Shown: positions 24,834 through 31,434 of the stretch, in pieces
How the letters are laid out: the number at the start of each line of letters is the position of its first letter
Position numbering within the stretch: position 1 is the stretch's first letter
NCBI RefSeq assembly: GCF_004000905.1
Contig: NZ_BIMD01000003.1
Span: 62,001-126,000, forward strand
DNA: 64,000 bases
Direction of reading: 5' to 3'
From: Paenibacillus humicus NBRC 102415
Lineage (GTDB): Bacteria; Bacillota; Bacilli; Paenibacillales; Paenibacillaceae
Made by a program: the position numbers and the translations under genes
Notes under the pieces: generated by a model
Database searches by the model: none
What the model was told of the DNA's origin: nothing
Seen by the model: only the letters and a program-made list of their open reading frames with translations

Positions 24834-25591
24834 AGCTTCGTAAAAGCTTTAGCGTCTCAGAGCTCTGCGAAGAAGTAGGCATTTAGGCATTTCAAGAAGC
24901 GAAGCGGATATTACGCCTACTTGAGACGATTAAAAGTAGATAAGGACGAGGTGCCTAAACGACTTATTCGCAAGACATTCGAGCGCTATTCCAAGACCAC
25001 AAGGTTTGGATGAATCATAAGAAGGTTTTGCGGCTAATGGAAGCAATGGGATTACGCTCTAGAATACGCCGCAAGTATCTCCACTACGGTCGAGCATGGA
25101 ATGAGGGCGACCGCGCTACGAGGAATATGTTGCAGCGTGGATTCCGCGCTGATGCGCCAAATCAAAAGTGGGTCACAGACATCACACCGTACCGCATTGG
25201 AGAAGCCTGGTTTTACCTCTCTGCCATCAAAGACTTGTGTCAGAAGGAAATTGTCGCCTTTCCCATGAGCCACCGCAATGACACGGAGCTCGTGTTGGAG
25301 ACGTGTGCGAAGGTTTTTGAAAAGGAGAAGGTCGTGACTGGACTGATTGTTCATAGAGATCAGGGAGCCCAAATCACCATGTCACGCCGAGGCAATTGTT
25401 ACGACAATGCCTCCATGGAGAGCTTCTTCTCGCATCTCAAGACAGAAGATCTCTATCCCTATGGTATTCGATCAATGGAAGGAGCACAAAGACGAATGGA
25501 GGAATACATCCACTTTTATACCAACAACCGTCCGCAAAGAAAACTAAACAAGCTGTCACCGGTTAAGTACCGTCAACAGCTTGTTGGGTAG
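24834..25591 (+). pseudogene. degraded IS3-family transposase orfB
   Basis: The N-terminus ELRKSFSVSELCEEVGI is followed by small duplications that shift the frame, then RSGYYAYLRRLKVDKDEVPK, another shift, and an open stretch from 25010 (MNHKKVLRLMEAMGLRSRIR). KWVTDITPYRIGEAWFYLSA holds the first Asp and HRDQG the second. About 15 residues are missing between HRDQGAQ and MSRRGNCYDNASMESFFSHL, a deletion that removes part of the catalytic core. orfA is absent. The end-like sequence AATGTCCGCTAAATGGAGTC lies just past the stop, near 25607. It truncates the RHS-type gene on its left. Confidence 0.8.
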
Positions 25592-25792
25592 GGCTTTTCT
25601 TCAATGTCCGCTAAATGGAGTCTTGACCAATGCTGCTAGGTATTTTTTTCTTTTTTCCGCATCGACGGATTCAATTCCACAATTGCCTGAAATTTGGCGC
25701 ACTCTCTGTTTTTGCTCCCCTTTCAACGTTTGGCCTTATGACTATCTTTAACGAGTGAGGAGATAAAAGCGAACGGGAAAGAGACATGGATA

Positions 25793-25832
25793 AAGAAAAA
25801 AAGAGTCCACAACTATAAAAGTTGTGGACTCT
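25793..25832 (-). terminator. terminator downstream of tRNA-Ala
   Basis: A 12-bp perfect inverted repeat, AGAGTCCACAAC (25802-25813) and GTTGTGGACTCT (25821-25832), with a T-rich tail on the minus strand. It lies 8 bp after the tRNA 3' end. Confidence 0.85.
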
Positions 25833-25839
25833 ACTAGTA

Positions 25840-25912
25840 TGGAGCCTAGGGGGATCGAACCCCTGACCTCATCGCTGCCAGCGATGCGCTCTCCCAGCTG
25901 AGCTAAGGCCCC
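25840..25912 (-). tRNA. tRNA-Ala (GGC anticodon)
   Basis: A 73-nt cloverleaf on the minus strand: acceptor GGGGCCT pairs with AGGCTCC including the G3-U70 pair that identifies alanine tRNA, D-arm GCTCAGCTGGGAGAGC, anticodon stem CATCG/CGATG with GGC, and T-arm AGGGG TTCGATC CCCCT. The discriminator is A and no CCA is encoded. It stands at the right edge of the AT-rich island. tRNA genes are common integration sites, but no duplicated tRNA end was noticed at the left edge. Confidence 0.95.
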
Positions 25913-26028
25913 GTATGATCGGTCTCGACTATGTATTTGTTCTTCACACTCTCAAACAAATCAGTACCGCGACAAGAAAGATCATACCATGGGCATATAA
26001 TTAGTGTCAACTGTTAATTTTAAAAAGT

Positions 26029-26079
26029 TGACTCCGCCTTTTTATCGGGACTATACTGAAATAGTTAAAAGGTTTTAAC
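26029..26079 (+). promoter_or_regulatory. promoter and palindromic operator upstream of marR-type gene
   Basis: TTGACT (26029-26034), 17 bp, TATACT (26052-26057). Directly after it GTTAAAA and TTTTAAC (26064-26079) form an inverted repeat with a 2-bp centre, placed over the expected start point. This is the usual arrangement for an autorepressing MarR protein. Confidence 0.65.
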
Positions 26080-26146
26080 CATTGAATGATCTTAACCAAT
26101 ATGCCTGAGGTGATGCCCGCTGAAACAGCAGGACCGACTGTCCCAA

Positions 26147-26554
26147 TTGATCAGTCTCCATATGCAGACCATTGTCGACAGCTACGCCAAGCTGCAGGAT
26201 GCCAACATGACGGCCCCTCAATACTCCATCCTGCAGACGCTCGCTCACGAGCGCAGCAGAACCTCCTCCGAGCTGGCGGCCAAGCTGGGCGTGACCCCGT
26301 CGGCCGTTACGAACCTGAGCGGGAAGCTCGTGGACAAAGGCTACATCGAGCGGGTCGTCAGCGAAGAGGATCGGCGGCATGTGCATCTTCGCATCACGGA
26401 ATCCGGGCGCGCCGCCGAGCAAAGGCTGGTAGATCGATTTTTGCAGCTGACCGATGGCTTGTGGACGGAGTTTTCGGCGGAGGAGCTGGATCTTCTGATC
26501 CATTCCTACGAGAAAATGATTGCCCACCTGCAAAAGCGAATTCGAGAAACCTAA
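26147..26554 (+). CDS. MarR-family transcriptional regulator
   Basis: 135 aa from a TTG at 26147. The winged helix is clear: MTAPQYSILQTLAHERSRTS, then SELAAKLGVTPSAVTNLSGK and the wing YIERVVSEEDRRHVHLRITE. Start unsure: no ATG is in frame, and TTG 26147 lacks a ribosome site. A CTG at 26120 stands well placed after GAGGTGAT and would give nine more residues (MKQQDRLSQ), which fits MarR proteins better. It lies 28 bp upstream of the SDR gene; the two are probably co-transcribed and controlled by the palindrome at 26064. Confidence 0.87.
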   Translation: MISLHMQTIVDSYAKLQDANMTAPQYSILQTLAHERSRTSSELAAKLGVTPSAVTNLSGKLVDKGYIERVVSEEDRRHVHLRITESGRAAEQRLVDRFLQLTDGLWTEFSAEELDLLIHSYEKMIAHLQKRIRET

Positions 26555-26582
26555 GAAACCCACTATACGGGAGGCTACAAAT

Positions 26583-27335
26583 ATGGACAGACTCAAAGGC
26601 AAAGTAGCCATCATTACAGGCGCGGCAGGCGGCATGGGTAAAGCGGACGCCCTTCTGTTCGCCAAAGAAGGCGCCAAGGTCGTCATCACCGACCTCCAGG
26701 AAGAAAAAATCCAAGAAGTCGTGAAGGAAATCGAAACGCTCGGCGGAGAAGCGATTGGCCTCAAGCATAATGTTGCCTCCGAAGAGGACTGGGTATCCGT
26801 CGTCGACGCGGCGATCGCCAAGTTCGGACAGATTAATATTCTCGTCAACAATGCCGGCATCTCCGACGCCGTTCCATTCCTGGATCAGACCGTCGAGCGC
26901 TGGGAGCGCACGATGACGGTCAATGTGACGAGCATCTTCCTCGGTCAAAAATACGTCATCCCGCATATGATCGAAGCCGGCGGCGGATCCATTGTGAACA
27001 TCTCCTCCATCGCCGGCCTGACAGGCGGCAGCGGCGCCGGCCCTTACACCGCCAGCAAAGGCGCCGTGCGCATGCTGACGAAAGCGACAGCCGTCGATTA
27101 CGCGAAGCACAACATTCGCGCCAACTCCATTCACCCGGGCTACATTGAAACGCCGATGACCGTCGATCTGATGAAGGACGAGCAGATGGTTCAATGGTTC
27201 CTGATGCAGACTCCGCTGCCGCGCCTCGGCAAGCCGGAGGACATCGCTCAAGGCGTCCTGTTTCTCGCATCCGACGAATCCTCGTACATCACCGGCGTCG
27301 AGCTCCCGATCGACGGCGGCTACTACGCAAAATAA
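26583..27335 (+). CDS. short-chain dehydrogenase/reductase
   Basis: 250 aa from the ATG at 26583 (GGGAGG eight bases upstream). Classical SDR: cofactor motif TGAAGGMG (about 13-20), Asp-containing strand VVITDLQEEK suggesting NAD(H) preference, NNAG (about 88-91), catalytic Ser in IVNISSIAGL, YTASKG (Tyr and Lys) and IHPGYIETPM. The C-terminus ends ELPIDGGYYAK, as in 3-oxoacyl-ACP reductase-like or hydroxysteroid dehydrogenase-like SDRs. Substrate unknown. Follows the MarR gene. Confidence 0.9.
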   Translation: MDRLKGKVAIITGAAGGMGKADALLFAKEGAKVVITDLQEEKIQEVVKEIETLGGEAIGLKHNVASEEDWVSVVDAAIAKFGQINILVNNAGISDAVPFLDQTVERWERTMTVNVTSIFLGQKYVIPHMIEAGGGSIVNISSIAGLTGGSGAGPYTASKGAVRMLTKATAVDYAKHNIRANSIHPGYIETPMTVDLMKDEQMVQWFLMQTPLPRLGKPEDIAQGVLFLASDESSYITGVELPIDGGYYAK

Positions 27336-27346
27336 GAACCGCCATG

Positions 27347-27373
27347 AAAAAAGCACCCTTCGAGGGTGCTTTT
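27347..27373. terminator. bidirectional terminator after SDR gene
   Basis: AAAAGCACCCT (27349-27359) and AGGGTGCTTTT (27363-27373) with loop TCG. T-runs on both strands serve the SDR gene and possibly the convergent nrdR. Confidence 0.85.
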
Positions 27374-27471
27374 CTGCTGCTGACAAACGCGCAGACTTGA
27401 GCCGCAATTGCAGCGGACGGATGTGAATACTAAAGCTCTACAGGCTTCGGTCATTCCATTTTGCCGGCAAA

Positions 27472-27939
27472 TCATGCATCCGCCGGATTTTTGGACAGCA
27501 GGCTGGACAGCTCCTTCATGAACATGTCGATGTCCTTGAACTGCCGGTACACCGAGGCGAAGCGCACATAGGCGACCTCGTCGACCGGATACAGCTGCTG
27601 CATGAGAATCTCGCCGATATCGCGGCTCTCGACTTCCGCCTGCGCGGTCGTGCGGATTTCCTTCTCGACCTCGGAGACGATCTCCTCCAGCCTCTCGGCA
27701 GGAACGGGGCGCTTCTCGCAGGCGCGGATGAGCCCGCGCAGGATTTTGTCCCGGCTGAACTCCTCCCGGCTTCCATCCTTCTTGATGACGATCAGAGGAG
27801 TCTCCTCGATCATCTCGAAGGTCGTGAACCTGCGGCTGCAGCGCTCGCATTCGCGCCTTCTGCGGATGGACTTGTCCCCGTTGGCGGGACGGGAATCCAG
27901 CACCTTCGTTCCGGAATGCTCGCAATATGGGCATTTCAT
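27472..27939 (-). CDS. nrdR: transcriptional repressor NrdR
   Basis: 155 aa from the ATG at 27939, right after GGGAGGGAATCCCC; upstream in-frame codons would overlap the SASP promoter. The Zn-ribbon is MKCPYC (Cys3, Cys6) with [13 protein letters not shown] (Cys31, Cys34). The ATP-cone domain follows ([20 protein letters not shown]). NrdR represses ribonucleotide reductase genes in response to dATP/ATP. No NrdR box was found inside this window. Its place beside the coaE-ytaF-mutM-polA block is typical of Bacillales. Confidence 0.96.
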   Translation of the reverse strand: MKCPYCEHSGTKVLDSRPANGDKSIRRRRECERCSRRFTTFEMIEETPLIVIKKDGSREEFSRDKILRGLIRACEKRPVPAERLEEIVSEVEKEIRTTAQAEVESRDIGEILMQQLYPVDEVAYVRFASVYRQFKDIDMFMKELSSLLSKNPADA

Positions 27940-28103
27940 GGGGATTCCCTCCCTTGATTCGGTGTGATGGCTTTTGTTTTTCGTCTGATATCCGCGCGGC
28001 TGCGGGATTTGTGGACTGTCGGACAAATTATTGCCGAGCTCGCCGTATGATCCGGCAAATTCCGCACATAATACTTTTACCAACAGCGAGGAGGTGAACA
28101 ACA

Positions 28104-28325
28104 ATGGCTAACAACAACAGCGGCAGCAACCAACTGGTCGTGCCAAACGCAAGCGCGGCACTGGATCAAATGAAATTCGAAGTTGCTCAAGAACTGGGTA
28201 TCGCCATCCCGCAGGACGGCTACTACGGCAACTTCACGACGTATGACGCAGGTTCCCTTGGTGGTTACATCACGAAACGCCTGGTAACGATCGGCGAGCA
28301 ATCCCTGGCAGGTCAATACAAATAA
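28104..28325 (+). CDS. alpha/beta-type small acid-soluble spore protein
   Basis: 73 aa. [31 protein letters not shown] with the E-V-A site cut by the GPR protease at germination, and [18 protein letters not shown], the conserved DNA-contacting C-terminus. Ribosome site GAGGAGGTGA. The protein coats spore DNA, so the organism forms endospores. Divergent from nrdR, with its own terminator; expression in the forespore under sigma-G is family knowledge. Confidence 0.96.
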   Translation: MANNNSGSNQLVVPNASAALDQMKFEVAQELGIAIPQDGYYGNFTTYDAGSLGGYITKRLVTIGEQSLAGQYK

Positions 28326-28342
28326 TTTGGCCTGATATCGGA

Positions 28343-28389
28343 AAGCCCGGCAACGTCCCCCCGCAACGGGAGGCGTTCCGGGTTTTTTT
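28343..28389 (+). terminator. terminator of SASP gene
   Basis: Stem from AAGCCCGGCAACG to CGTTCCGGGTTTTTTT, with an inner C-rich/G-rich arm pair (CCCC...GGGAGG). Confidence 0.8.
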
Positions 28390-28393
28390 GCAT

Positions 28394-28993
28394 TCAGCTG
28401 AGCCGGCCTGAAGCGCCTGACGCGCTGGCCATGTCGGGATACAAATCCCTATACTTATTATAATAATAATCGACACGTTGTACATAGTGGCGGGTCTCTC
28501 CGTACGGAATGCTGCTCAGGTTTTTGAGCGTGCCGTCCCAAGTCCCGTTCTGCAGCCATTTGGACACTTTGCCTGGGCCTGCGTTGTACGCTGCGACCGC
28601 CGCGACCGAATTGCCCTTGAACTGCTGATGAAGGGAGTGTATGTACCAAGAGCCTGCCCGGATGCTGAGCTTCGTATCGGAAGTCACACCCTCCGCGGTC
28701 AAAGCCTCGAGCTTGGCCGTCTCGATGATCCACTGGGCCGTGTCGGGCATGAGCTGCATCACCCCCGCGGCTCCCTTCTTGGAAACCTTGCCGGTATGGA
28801 AATTCGATTCCACGCGGATGATGGCCGCGATGAGATACGGATCGACTTCATAATCGGAAGCGCCGGCCTGGATCTCGTCGACGAAAGAGATCGGATACAT
28901 CATCCGGCCCATCCAGTCGGACTTGAGGAAAAGCAGGAGGACGAATCCCGCCAGCACGACGAGCAGCACCCTTTTCTTGGCCAGCCATCTCAT
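28394..28993 (-). CDS. membrane-anchored lytic transglycosylase (SLT domain)
   Basis: 199 aa with an N-terminal membrane anchor at about 8-23 (VLLVVLAGFVLLLFLK). The SLT/GEWL domain shows the catalytic Glu in AAIIRVESNF (about residue 62), GAAGVMQLMPDTA, AAYNAGPGKVSKWL, and YGETRHYVQRV. It cleaves peptidoglycan glycan strands outside the cell. It overlaps coaE by four bases (ATGA), so it is co-transcribed and translationally coupled with it. Confidence 0.92.
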   Translation of the reverse strand: MRWLAKKRVLLVVLAGFVLLLFLKSDWMGRMMYPISFVDEIQAGASDYEVDPYLIAAIIRVESNFHTGKVSKKGAAGVMQLMPDTAQWIIETAKLEALTAEGVTSDTKLSIRAGSWYIHSLHQQFKGNSVAAVAAYNAGPGKVSKWLQNGTWDGTLKNLSSIPYGETRHYVQRVDYYYNKYRDLYPDMASASGASGRLS

Positions 28994-29586
28994 GCCGGTG
29001 GAAGCTCCGTCATCCAGCGCACAATCTGGGTGCGGGTATCCTCCAGGCTGCCGCTGTTGTCGACGACCCAGTCTGCCCGCCGCTTTTTCTCGTCCAGACT
29101 CATTTGCAGGCCGATTCGCCGCTCCGCTTCCGCTTCGTCCATGCCGTTTCGCTCCATGAGACGCATGACCTGCAGCCCATGCGGCACATGGACGACCAGG
29201 ACGCCGTCGTAAGCCTTGTCCTGTCCCGTTTCATACAAGAGCGGGATATCAGCCACAATGAGCCTTCCGGGCGATTCCGCCTCGGCGCGGTCCATTTCAT
29301 CCTTCATATATCCACGTATCGCCGGGTGCAGGATCGACTCGAGCTGCCTCAGCTTGTCCGGATCTCCGAATACGACCCGCCCCAAGGCGGCCCGATCGAG
29401 CATGCCGTCCGGGAGCAGCAGGCTGCGGCCGAAAGCCGCAACGATGCCGTCCAATGCCGGCGTTCCGGGCAGAACAACCTTCCGGGCCGCCTCGTCGGCA
29501 TCCGATACGAAGGCTCCCGCTTCGCGCAGAAAGCGGGATACGGTGCTTTTGCCGCTGGCGATCCCGCCTGTAAGTCCTATTCTCAA
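28990..29586 (-). CDS. coaE: dephospho-CoA kinase
   Basis: 198 aa. P-loop GLTGGIASGKST at residues 4-15, then VSDADEAARKVV, DIPLLYET and MERNGMDEAEAERRIGLQMS, all typical of CoaE. Catalyses the last step of coenzyme A synthesis (3'-phosphorylation of dephospho-CoA). Located between ytaF and the lytic transglycosylase gene in the polA-mutM-ytaF-coaE series. Confidence 0.96.
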   Translation of the reverse strand: MRIGLTGGIASGKSTVSRFLREAGAFVSDADEAARKVVLPGTPALDGIVAAFGRSLLLPDGMLDRAALGRVVFGDPDKLRQLESILHPAIRGYMKDEMDRAEAESPGRLIVADIPLLYETGQDKAYDGVLVVHVPHGLQVMRLMERNGMDEAEAERRIGLQMSLDEKKRRADWVVDNSGSLEDTRTQIVRWMTELPPA

Positions 29587-29668
29587 GAGATTCGAACCTC
29601 CTTTTTTGCAGCCATATTACCTCTTGTAAAGCCCAATATCCCTCCGCCGCGGGAGGGATAGGGAGATG

Positions 29669-30382
29669 TTACCATAGTTTGCCGAATCCGATCAAAAGCA
29701 GCAGGACGCCGGGCAGAAAGCTCAGCGCCTTCATCCGGTTGACGCCGGAGAACCGGAAGCCGAAGCGCAGTCCTCCTACCAGGAAAAGGCCGCTCGCCAG
29801 CATGATGCAGCATGCCGTCACCCAAGGCACGAGGCCGACCATGGCGGCGCCGAGACCGGCGCCGAACGCATCCAGCGACAACGCGGACCCGAGCAGAAGA
29901 GCTTCGCCCGGGCTTATGCTCCCGGAGCTGTCTATATCGGCGGCTTGAGGCGTCTTCAGAATCTGAATGACGAGGCCAAGCTTTTTGATTTCGAACGTAA
30001 GCACCGCAGCCGGCGGCAAGGGAGCCTCGTTCGAGCCGCCCTCCGGCATCGCTGCCGGATTGGGATGGTCGCGGGCCGAGCCCGCATCCGGCTTGGCATC
30101 GTCCTCCTTGCCGCGCCGAAGCTGCTGCACAAGCGTATAAGATCCGATCAGCATCAGGATGGCGGCCCCGATCAGCTTCGCTCCTTCGGGGGATACGAAT
30201 CCGGAGAGCCAAGCCCCGACCTTCATGGCGAGCAGGATGACGATGCCCGAACAGCCCGTAATGATCAGCACAGACAGCATCGGGATGCGGATACGCCTCA
30301 GCCCGTACGTGACTCCTACACCGAATCCGTCCACGCTGACGGCAAATGACAAGAGCAACAGCGGCAGTATGTGGGCGAACAC
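29669..30382 (-). CDS. ytaF: sporulation-associated membrane protein YtaF
   Basis: 237 aa with about six membrane segments, internally duplicated as in the MntP/YtaF family (LLLLSFAVSVDGFGVGVTYG in the first half, LGSALSLDAFGAGLGAAMVG in the second). A variable hydrophilic linker (about 78-110) joins the halves. The conserved Asp residues in each half (VSVDGF, LSLDAF) are those expected for a cation-transport fold. Its place between mutM and coaE matches Bacillus ytaF. Transport function is not proven for this family. Confidence 0.9.
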   Translation of the reverse strand: MFAHILPLLLLSFAVSVDGFGVGVTYGLRRIRIPMLSVLIITGCSGIVILLAMKVGAWLSGFVSPEGAKLIGAAILMLIGSYTLVQQLRRGKEDDAKPDAGSARDHPNPAAMPEGGSNEAPLPPAAVLTFEIKKLGLVIQILKTPQAADIDSSGSISPGEALLLGSALSLDAFGAGLGAAMVGLVPWVTACCIMLASGLFLVGGLRFGFRFSGVNRMKALSFLPGVLLLLIGFGKLW

Positions 30383-30501
30383 GTTCCAGCCCTACCTCCC
30401 TGCATTTGACTTAGGATCATCATATGCAAGGAATGGGCGTCTGTTCCTGTCTCTTCATCCAACACCGGCCGACGCCGGCTTCGACGCTGCCCGGGCAGCC
30501 G

Positions 30502-31356
30502 TCAGCCGCTCTTGCGGACGCGCGACTTCGGCAGCGGCTGGCAAGCCGCGCAAGTATGCGTGCCGCGTCCGCCGACGACGCTCTTCTCGATCGGCCTGCC
30601 GCAGTTGCGGCAAGGCTCGTTCTTGCGGCCGTACACAAGCAGCTCATGCTGGAACTTGCCGGGATCTCCCTGTCCGTTGACATAGGACTTGATGGAGGAG
30701 CCTCCCGCATCGACGGCCCTCTGCAGCGTATCGCGGATCGCCGCGTGAAGCAGCTTCCACTGGGCCGGCTTCAGCCGGTCCGCCGTCAGCTCGGGGTGGA
30801 TGCCGGCCTGGAACAGCGCCTCATCCACATAAATATTGCCAAGCCCCACGATATATTCTTGATTCAGCAGCAGCGGCTTGATGCGCGTCGTCCGCTTGGC
30901 GAGCCTGTCCACCAGCGACTCGTACGTAAACTCCTCGCTCAGCGGCTCCAGCCCAAGCTTCAGCAGCGGCGGCATCGTGAATTCCTCGCCCGGCTTGAAC
31001 AGATGCATCGTTCCGAACTGGCGGACGTCCTTGTACCGCAGCTCGGTTCCGTCCGTGAAGCGGAAGCGCACATGCGTATGCTTCGCCACTTCGTCCTCGG
31101 CGTCATGCAGGCCGTACTTGCCCTCCATGCGCAGATGGGAAACGAGCACAAGCCCGTCCAGAACGAAACGGATGAACTTGCCCCGGCGTTCCACATTCAG
31201 AATTGTATGTCCCTCAAGGGCGGCCTCGAAGTCTTCGGGCTCCTTGGGGCGCTGTATGATGCGCGGCAGGCTGACGACGACCTTCTCGATCGTCTTGCCT
31301 CCCGCGAGAATATTGAGCGTTCGGGTTACCGTTTCTACCTCCGGCAATTCCGGCAT
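30502..31356 (-). CDS. mutM: formamidopyrimidine-DNA glycosylase
   Basis: 284 aa. Begins MPELPEVETV with the catalytic Pro2 and Glu3. The middle carries FKPGEEF...PPLLKLGLEP and NIYVDEALFQAGIHP. The C-terminal zinc finger is ELLVYGRKNEPCRNCGRPIE with a second pair in THTCAACQ. Removes 8-oxoguanine and formamidopyrimidines and nicks the strand by lyase activity. Directly downstream of polA. Confidence 0.97.
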   Translation of the reverse strand: MPELPEVETVTRTLNILAGGKTIEKVVVSLPRIIQRPKEPEDFEAALEGHTILNVERRGKFIRFVLDGLVLVSHLRMEGKYGLHDAEDEVAKHTHVRFRFTDGTELRYKDVRQFGTMHLFKPGEEFTMPPLLKLGLEPLSEEFTYESLVDRLAKRTTRIKPLLLNQEYIVGLGNIYVDEALFQAGIHPELTADRLKPAQWKLLHAAIRDTLQRAVDAGGSSIKSYVNGQGDPGKFQHELLVYGRKNEPCRNCGRPIEKSVVGGRGTHTCAACQPLPKSRVRKSG

Positions 31357-31434
31357 GATGTCATCACCTCTTCGGCTTCTATTATACCGGAACCATCCTG
31401 GCGGCGCATTGCGCAGATTCTGACTGCACGGAGG

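Noticed and set aside
24834-25591. Functional IS3 transposase
   Set aside because: Two frameshifts near the N-terminus and a deletion next to the second catalytic Asp; orfA missing.
25840-25912. tRNA as proven attachment site of the island
   Set aside because: No direct repeat of the tRNA 3' end was noticed near 13.2 kb and no integrase gene is present.
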